NCBI GenBank assembly: GCA_030834835.1
Contig: JAUQXD010001306.1
Location: 1-14,886 of the forward strand
Source: Thermoflexales bacterium
GTDB taxonomy: Bacteria; Chloroflexota; Anaerolineae; Fen-1058
Direction: 5' to 3'
DNA length: 14,886 bases
The translations under genes were made by a program, and so were the position numbers. This document shows positions 14,001 through 14,886 of the stretch, piece after piece; position 1 is the stretch's first letter; every line of letters starts with the position of its first letter. The notes below the pieces were generated by a model that did not search any database, was not told where the DNA came from, and saw only the letters and a program-made list of their open reading frames with translations.

Positions 14001-14886
14001 TTCTTCGCTTTCGCGCAGGGCTACTTCGACCTGTTTGCGATCGGTGATGTCCTGACCGTAAAGATTGACGTAGCCGGCCTCGACGATGGGTGTAACCGAA
14101 ATCGAGTAGATGCGCGCATCGCACTCAATGTCAACGGTACGGCGATCCTGACTCGCCAGGGCAGTCGTTGCCAACCCGCGCCAGTGGGCCAGCGCCGTGT
14201 CACCGGTCGTGCGCGCCCAGGTCTGCAATAGCGTCTGGCCGGCCTGGTTCGCGTACAAGACATCGCCCTGCTGATCCAGCCGCAGCACGGGATTGGGGTT
14301 TTCGGCCGGAAATCGCGCCAGATTCGCAATCTCAGTCTCGGCCTGTTTGCGTTCGGTAATGTCATGGAAGTACGCTTCCAATCCGCCGCTGTGGGGATAA
14401 GCGTGTACTTCAAACCAGTGGCCGGGCACAATGCTCAAAGGCGTCTCAAAATGGACCGGCTGCCTGCTCTCGACGGCGCGCTGATACTGTTGGTGCACTT
14501 CGCGGCCGACCGTCTGCGGGTATTCGTCCCAGATGACTTTGCCGATCAACTCGCTGGCCGGGCGGTTAAAGATCATCTGCTCGGCCGCGCGGTTGACGGC
14601 CAAAAAGCGCCAATCGGCATCGAAAGCCACGTAGGCCTCCGTGATGCTGCTCAAGATCAAGTCGAGTCGCTCATTGGCGGCGGCCAGTTCGGCGGTGCGC
14701 GCCTGAACCCGCGCCTCCAGTTCGCGCTGCGCCGCGCGCAAGGCTCGTTCCGCCCGATCGCGTTCGGTGATGTCAAAGGCCGTCACGGCAACCGCCGTCT
14801 GGCTGCTGTAATCTACATCACTCATGGTCAGATCCAACCAGCGATCTTCACCGCCTTTGGTCACAATTTTGAGTTCATACCGGCTG
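10998..14886 (-). CDS. multi-PAS/GAF sensor histidine kinase (HisKA_3), N-terminus outside window
   Basis: The frame stays open to the right edge; the GTG at 14864 lies in the middle of a PAS domain and is not the start. With that codon as residue 1, the order is: end of PAS1 (1-35), helical linker, PAS2 (66-172), PAS3 (180-276), PAS4 (288-400), PAS5 (418-528), GAF1 (548-708), coiled coil (708-758), PAS6 (759-870), GAF2 (900-1060), HisKA_3 (1078-1145), HATPase_c (1186-1282). The phospho-acceptor is His1092 in ARELHDEAGQ. ATP-binding elements are the N box with Asn1202 (EALTNIGRHA), G1 VEDNGLGFD and G2 GHLGLVGMQERV. Most PAS units end in D-I-T-E-R. No membrane helix is seen in this part, so the visible region is cytosolic. 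PAS6 has Phe where LOV domains carry the flavin-binding Cys (GKNFRLL), so it is not a classical light sensor. Ligands are not predictable. It overlaps its response regulator by 26 nt. Confidence 0.93.
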   Translation of the reverse strand, partial: SRYELKIVTKGGEDRWLDLTMSDVDYSSQTAVAVTAFDITERDRAERALRAAQRELEARVQARTAELAAANERLDLILSSITEAYVAFDADWRFLAVNRAAEQMIFNRPASELIGKVIWDEYPQTVGREVHQQYQRAVESRQPVHFETPLSIVPGHWFEVHAYPHSGGLEAYFHDITERKQAETEIANLARFPAENPNPVLRLDQQGDVLYANQAGQTLLQTWARTTGDTALAHWRGLATTALASQDRRTVDIECDARIYSISVTPIVEAGYVNLYGQDITDRKQVEVALRESEERYRLLFDNSLDGILLTTPDGSIEAANAAACHMLGRTEADICRLGRNGVVDRSDPRLSVALEERARTGKFRGELRFARADGAWFTGEVSSTVFKGTDGRLRTSLIVRDITERQRAESQKEAALEALRQSEERFRIALQNAPITVATLDRDLRYTWVYNTRHGFRPEQVLGKRPDELIPPGEASELTTLLSRALETGVTARAEVSGHARGVRWAYDVTAEPLRDTAGQVIGLTIANIDIAEREQREAQLQQLNRTLRAHTHSDHALMRASTEAQYLEEVCRIIVEDCGHMMVWIGFAEDDEARTVRPAAHAGFEIGYLETLHITWADTERGRGPTGTAIRTGQPSACRNMLTDPNFAPWREEALQRGYASSIVFPLLADGRAFGAITIYSKDPDPFSEAEVQLLTALADDLAYGIQTIRLRAAHAQAEEALRNAHAELEQRVQDRTRQLAQANVELHREMAERERAEGQLRLQMTAVRAAANGIVITDRQGNIQWCNPAFTRMSGYEAAEALGKNFRLLNSGQQSAEFYRQLWDTILAGEVWQGELINRHRDGRLYIEEQTIAPVLNEQGEITHFIAIKHDITERKQAEARLERYTQELLAVSQAERAQRQLAETLSAASLALTQSLNLDTVLEALLDYIGRLVPYDSANVMLLETESRLVVRVARGYERSSDQTAVPAITFDVQTNRIFEALLTTRQSCLIADTQAHPGWETRPGVDQVRSWLGVPLVAGGHVIGLYSLDKTEPEYFTIEHQRMAEMLVGQAAVAIQNAWLFEQVRAGRERLQSLSRRLVEAQEAERHYVARELHDEAGQALTSLLFGLRQLEPQLSNPDQAAEVAELKQITNGLFESLHRLAADLRPASLDHLGLVPVLQQYVKVMGDRYGLIAQFKAVGFNGERVSSEIETALYRIVQEALTNIGRHARATRADVLLERRGDRVVVVVEDNGLGFDAQIGRLAQDGHLGLVGMQERVEMLGGSLTIESAAGAGTTIVVEVPNDHSYSDR
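12252..14774 (-). repeat. six dispersed copies of a PAS-end coding repeat
   Basis: On the plus strand the near-identical string gcgttcggtratgtc occurs at 12252, 13281 (one change), 13669, 14037 (one change), 14350 and 14760. It encodes the D-I-T-E-R linker at the end of successive PAS domains. The conservation reaches the nucleotide level, including at synonymous positions, so recent PAS duplication or gene conversion within the gene is plausible. The copies are potential recombination points. Confidence 0.7.

Overview
The window looks like a piece of a moderately GC-rich chromosome from an uncultured or poorly described Chloroflexota bacterium, probably Anaerolineae-like. This is inferred from protein style: a secreted protein with a YLP-type motif followed by a Pro-Thr linker, a two-membrane-helix protein with a degenerate NERD-like domain, and very long multi-PAS/GAF sensor kinases are all common there. 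No rRNA or marker gene fixes the taxonomy.

Positions 1-8840 are read rightward. The left edge holds the C-terminal three quarters of a beta-ketoacyl-ACP synthase (FabF), followed 4 nt later by the NERD-like membrane protein and a terminator-like hairpin. A secreted two-domain protein, a class I methyltransferase and a family 2 glycosyltransferase (1721-4760) follow, spaced 5 nt and -1 nt apart, so they probably form one operon for a cell-surface or polyprenyl-linked glycan. A Pro-rich protein of unknown function stands alone (4857-5798) and is followed by a strong hairpin. Next come two genes joined by a TGATG overlap: a low-molecular-weight tyrosine phosphatase and a fructosamine-kinase-family protein (5895-7246). 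This pair fits a protein-deglycation module. A tRNA-Gln(CUG) with its own promoter and terminator (7312-7494) and an O-antigen ligase/polymerase-like membrane protein (7524-8840) complete this half.

Positions 8841-9160 form a convergent, gene-free junction with a bidirectional terminator and two large imperfect palindromes.

Positions 9161-14886 are read leftward. From the right edge there is an N-terminally cut sensor histidine kinase (six PAS and two GAF domains, HisKA_3 and HATPase), overlapping by 26 nt a NarL/LuxR-type response regulator that is its likely partner. Downstream lies a 363-nt gene-free stretch with a leftward sigma-70-like promoter, repeated CGTAG-AAA-CTACG operator-like elements just upstream of its -35 box, and a structured leader. 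This promoter points at an intact 278-codon ORF derived from the N-terminal part of an IS5/IS1182-type transposase that lacks the DDE catalytic core. The most interesting hypothesis here is that the two-component system controls a domesticated transposase-derived DNA-binding protein. This is inference only; chance decay of an insertion sequence is the main alternative.
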